Assembly: GCA_026415995.1 (NCBI GenBank)
Contig: JAOAGB010000034.1
Span: forward strand, 1-8,557
Reading direction: 5' to 3'
Length of the DNA stretch: 8,557 nucleotides
Origin: Thermodesulfovibrio sp.
GTDB taxonomy: Bacteria; Nitrospirota; Thermodesulfovibrionia; Thermodesulfovibrionales; Thermodesulfovibrionaceae
Positions 6,848 to 8,557 of this stretch are shown in pieces; positions within the stretch are counted from its first letter, which is position 1; the number at the start of each line of letters is the position of its first letter. The notes under the pieces are model-generated. The model was given only the letters and a program-made list of their open reading frames with translations, searched no databases and had not been told where the DNA came from. A program made the translations under genes and the position numbers.

Positions 6848-7039
6848 TTACTCTTCACAACCAAGCATCGGTGAAAATATCCTTTTTGCTGCTCCACACA
6901 ATGGACATACCCAATCTTCGGGTAATTCCTCAAATGGAACTCCTTGTGGAATTTTTCCTTTTTTGTCTCCCTTTTGTGGATTGTATATATACCCACATCT
7001 ACCACAAACCCATTGTTGAATTTTTTTATCTTCTGCCAT
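6848..7039 (-). CDS. rub: Rubredoxin
   Basis: A 63-residue small electron carrier with one Fe held by four Cys. The two knuckles are VCGRCGY (Cys12, Cys15) and VCPLCGA (Cys45, Cys48), with the typical YIYNPQKGD and GVPFEELPEDW between them. The first residues (MAEDKKIQQ) are a short extension before the core. Residues 53-63 (RIFSPMLGCEE) are an unremarkable tail with one extra Cys at 61. In anaerobes rubredoxin passes electrons from NAD(P)H:rubredoxin oxidoreductase to superoxide reductase, rubrerythrin or oxygen reductases. The superoxide reductase gene lies just upstream in the same direction with a 12-bp gap. The ATG at 7039 is preceded by AAGGAGGT, which overlaps the dfx stop codon, so both start and co-transcription are well supported. 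The pair is a classic oxygen-defence unit. Confidence 0.97.
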   Translation of the reverse strand: MAEDKKIQQWVCGRCGYIYNPQKGDKKGKIPQGVPFEELPEDWVCPLCGAAKRIFSPMLGCEE

Positions 7040-7044
7040 TACAT

Positions 7045-7052
7045 ACCTCCTT
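7045..7052 (-). promoter_or_regulatory. Ribosome binding site of rubredoxin
   Basis: AAGGAGGT on the minus strand lies 5 nt before the rubredoxin ATG and shares a base with the dfx TGA stop, as expected for tightly linked operon genes. Confidence 0.85.
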
Positions 7053-7426
7053 CAGGCTTTCCATAATCCATGAAGATTACAATACTCTCTGGCAATTACA
7101 TCTTTGGATGTTAAATAAAAAATTGCTTCAGGGGGTTGCCCTGGATTTAAAAATTGCCTAAATACTTTTCCATCAGCAATTAATTCAATCCATTCAATAT
7201 AATGTTTTTCATCCATTGGATGTGGTATACTACCAACTTTTACTTTATAGCCTCCTTCAATATTTTCAATAACTGGAACATGTTTTTCCAATGTTGCATC
7301 AACAATATTTTCGGAAAAAAGTTTCATTGGTTGTCCACAACAAACAAGCTGTCCTACACCTTCATGCAAGATTTCTACAATATTCCCACACTTTTCACAT
7401 TTGTAAACTTGCAATTTTTGTGTCAT
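7052..7426 (-). CDS. dfx: Desulfoferrodoxin (two-iron superoxide reductase)
   Basis: This enzyme reduces superoxide to hydrogen peroxide without making oxygen, in the cytoplasm of anaerobes, with rubredoxin as electron donor. The 124-residue protein has both iron sites. The N-terminal desulforedoxin-like centre I has YKCEKCG (Cys10, Cys13) and VCCGQPM (Cys29, Cys30). The catalytic centre II has His49 (LEKHVPV), His69 ([10 protein letters not shown]), His75, Cys116 and His119 ([10 protein letters not shown]). Glu47 and Lys48, known to flank the active site, are present. The ligand numbering equals that of the characterised Desulfovibrio/Desulfarculus proteins. The start is ATG 7426, which has GGAGGT 4 nt upstream. 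A TTG at 7438 in the same frame would put that ribosome site inside the gene and is rejected. It is the first gene of dfx-rub, transcribed from a promoter overlapped by an inverted repeat. Confidence 0.97.
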   Translation of the reverse strand: MTQKLQVYKCEKCGNIVEILHEGVGQLVCCGQPMKLFSENIVDATLEKHVPVIENIEGGYKVKVGSIPHPMDEKHYIEWIELIADGKVFRQFLNPGQPPEAIFYLTSKDVIAREYCNLHGLWKA

Positions 7427-7430
7427 GCTT

Positions 7431-7437
7431 ACCTCCA
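7431..7437 (-). promoter_or_regulatory. Ribosome binding site of dfx (decides the start)
   Basis: The minus strand reads TGGAGGTAAGC directly before ATG at 7426. GGAGGT at this distance selects the ATG over the in-frame TTG at 7438, which overlaps the ribosome site itself. Confidence 0.85.
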
Positions 7438-7453
7438 AAAGGTTTCTTATTTT

Positions 7454-7472
7454 TAATTATACCATATAATTA
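7454..7472. promoter_or_regulatory. dfx promoter -10 box within a perfect inverted repeat (candidate PerR/Fur-type operator)
   Basis: The plus strand reads TAATTATA-CCA-TATAATTA: two perfect 8-bp arms around a 3-nt centre. On the minus strand it contains TGG-TATAAT (7464-7456), an extended -10 box that would start the dfx mRNA near 7449, giving a leader of about 23 nt holding the GGAGGT site. Symmetry also puts a TATAAT on the plus strand (7465-7470). Size and AT-rich sequence resemble PerR/Fur-family boxes, and PerR control of superoxide reductase genes is known in sulfate reducers. The repeat is seen; the regulator is inferred. Confidence 0.5.
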
Positions 7473-7527
7473 TTTTTATTGAATATTAATTTTAAAAATT
7501 TATTATGATAATATTTACATAAATTTC

Positions 7528-7546
7528 TGATATAATCTAAAACATG
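7528..7546 (+). promoter_or_regulatory. Extended -10 promoter of the alcohol dehydrogenase, probably leaderless
   Basis: TGA-TATAAT (7528-7536) is a consensus extended -10 element. Only CTAAAAC separates it from the ATG at 7544, so transcription would begin at or one base before the start codon. No Shine-Dalgarno sequence fits in between. No clear -35 is seen at 16-18 nt, which an extended -10 can tolerate. Confidence 0.6.
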
Positions 7547-8557
7547 AAAGCTTGGATTATAGAAAAAATAAAGAGTTTAAATACTAATAAAGCCCCTCTC
7601 CAATTAGTAGAATTAGATACCCCAGAACCATTAGATAGAGAAATACTAATTAAAGTGCATTTTTGTGGTATATGTCATACAGAAATTGATGAAATAGAAG
7701 GTAGAGCAACTCCTACATTTTTACCTATAATTCCTGGTCATCAGATAGTAGGAGAGGTGGTTGAAGTTGGAAAAAATATAAAAAAGTTTAAAGTCGGAGA
7801 CAGGGTTGGTATTGGTTGGATTTTTTCTACTTGTGGAAGATGTGAGTTTTGTTTAAGAGGCCAAGAAAACCTTTGTGAAAATTTTAAAGCTACTGGAAAA
7901 GATGCTCATGGTGGATATGCTGAATATTTTAAAATTCATGAAGATTTTGCATTTTTTATTCCTGAAAACTTTAAATATGAAGAAGCTGCTCCGCTTCTAT
8001 GTGCTGGAGCAATTGGTTATAGGTCATTGATGCTTGCAAAGCCTGAAAATGGTCATAACATTGGACTTATTGGTTTTGGTGCATCGGGTCATATTATGAT
8101 GAAAACAATAAAAAATTTATATCCAGATTGTAAAACTTTTGTCTTTGCAAGAGATGAAATACAAAGAAATTTAGCAATAGAACTCGGAGCCTTTTGGAGC
8201 GGAGATATTGAAGAATTTCCTCCGGAAAAGCTCAACTCAGCAATAGATACAACTCCTGTATGGAAACCACCTTTGAGAGGACTTAGATATCTTAAACCTT
8301 CAGGAATTCTGGTTATAAACGCAATAAGAAAAGAGGAACTTGATAAAAATATATTATTAGAACTTGATTATTCAAGAGATTTATGGCTTGAAAAAGAGAT
8401 TAAATCAGTGGCAAATATTACAAGAAGGGATATTTCTGAATTTTTGTCTGTGGCAGCAAGGTTTTCAATTAGACCAGAGATTGAAATATATGATTTTAGA
8501 GATGCCAATAAGGCTTTATTAGACATTAAAGAGAGAAAAATAAAAGGTGCAAAAGTT
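7544..8557 (+). CDS. Zinc-dependent medium-chain alcohol dehydrogenase (C-terminal few residues beyond window)
   Basis: 338 codons are visible and the frame is still open at the edge; by family length only a few residues are missing. It is a medium-chain dehydrogenase that oxidises alcohols or reduces aldehydes with NAD(P)H. The GroES-like N-domain carries catalytic-zinc ligands Cys44 (CGICHTE), His66 (PGHQIVGEV) and Cys153 (PLLCAGA). The structural-zinc lobe has Cys97, Cys100, Cys103 and Cys111. The Rossmann domain has the nucleotide loop GFGASGH (177-183) and FAR at 201-203. Features typical of the 'zinc-binding alcohol dehydrogenase' subgroup are GHQ instead of GHE, GASGH, and SVANITRRDISEFL (288-301). 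The natural substrate is not known. It is divergent from dfx-rub across 117 bp. The start (MKAWII) is typical for the family and lacks a Shine-Dalgarno sequence. Confidence 0.93.
   Translation, partial: MKAWIIEKIKSLNTNKAPLQLVELDTPEPLDREILIKVHFCGICHTEIDEIEGRATPTFLPIIPGHQIVGEVVEVGKNIKKFKVGDRVGIGWIFSTCGRCEFCLRGQENLCENFKATGKDAHGGYAEYFKIHEDFAFFIPENFKYEEAAPLLCAGAIGYRSLMLAKPENGHNIGLIGFGASGHIMMKTIKNLYPDCKTFVFARDEIQRNLAIELGAFWSGDIEEFPPEKLNSAIDTTPVWKPPLRGLRYLKPSGILVINAIRKEELDKNILLELDYSRDLWLEKEIKSVANITRRDISEFLSVAARFSIRPEIEIYDFRDANKALLDIKERKIKGAKV

Noticed and set aside
6871..7161. Plus-strand open frame across rubredoxin and dfx
   Set aside because: It is antisense to two genes with complete metal-binding motifs and strong ribosome sites.
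7427..7438. Longer dfx start at TTG 7438
   Set aside because: It would translate through the GGAGGT site; ATG 7426 is correctly spaced and gives ligand numbering identical to known desulfoferrodoxins.
7610..7743. GHQ in place of the usual GHE in the alcohol dehydrogenase as a sign of lost activity
   Set aside because: As recalled, GHQ is typical of this zinc-binding subgroup, and all Zn ligands are present.

Overview
This is an AT-rich stretch of bacterial chromosome. By its gene content it comes from a strict or facultative anaerobe: superoxide reductase next to rubredoxin, an oxygen-sensitive-type dihydroxy-acid dehydratase, HemW and a second radical SAM enzyme. The sequences recall Nitrospirota such as Thermodesulfovibrio or a similar sulfate/iron-reducing lineage. 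That is an impression from protein motifs, not a database result. No rRNA, tRNA, CRISPR array, insertion sequence or phage gene is visible, so this looks like ordinary housekeeping chromosome.

Layout. Positions 1-916 (minus) hold a two-gene unit: a small DUF465/YdcH-type coiled-coil protein, then ilvD (cut off by the window edge), joined by an ATGA stop/start overlap. An 80-bp divergent gap leads to a membrane-anchored metallophosphoesterase (997-2133, plus). It converges on, and overlaps by 4 bp, an orphan radical SAM protein with a shortened SPASM-like tail (2130-3122, minus). Only 17 bp separate that gene from the divergent hemW (3140-4279, plus). hemW runs 65 bp into the end of a convergent gene for an exported HtrA-like protein (4215-5375, minus). 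This protein has two PDZ domains, but its protease domain appears to have lost the catalytic residues. It lies downstream of, and overlaps, tilS (5342-6724, minus). After a strong terminator hairpin comes the dfx-rub oxygen-defence unit (6848-7426, minus). It is divergent from a zinc alcohol dehydrogenase that runs off the right edge (7544-8557, plus).

How the genes work together. dfx and rub form a recognisable pathway: rubredoxin donates electrons to superoxide reductase. DUF465-ilvD and tilS-htrA-like are probable operons by spacing. The other genes look like separate units.

The most interesting signals are regulatory or degenerative, not a new multi-gene system. (1) Several genes without a Shine-Dalgarno sequence (adh, radical SAM, phosphoesterase, and less clearly hemW and tilS) have a -10-like box ending 5-8 nt before their ATG, as expected for leaderless mRNAs. 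The operon genes dfx, rub, DUF465 and ilvD have strong Shine-Dalgarno sites. (2) A perfect 8-bp inverted repeat sits on the dfx promoter. (3) The HtrA-like protein looks like a pseudoprotease. (4) GC content drops between the ilvD unit and the genes after it.
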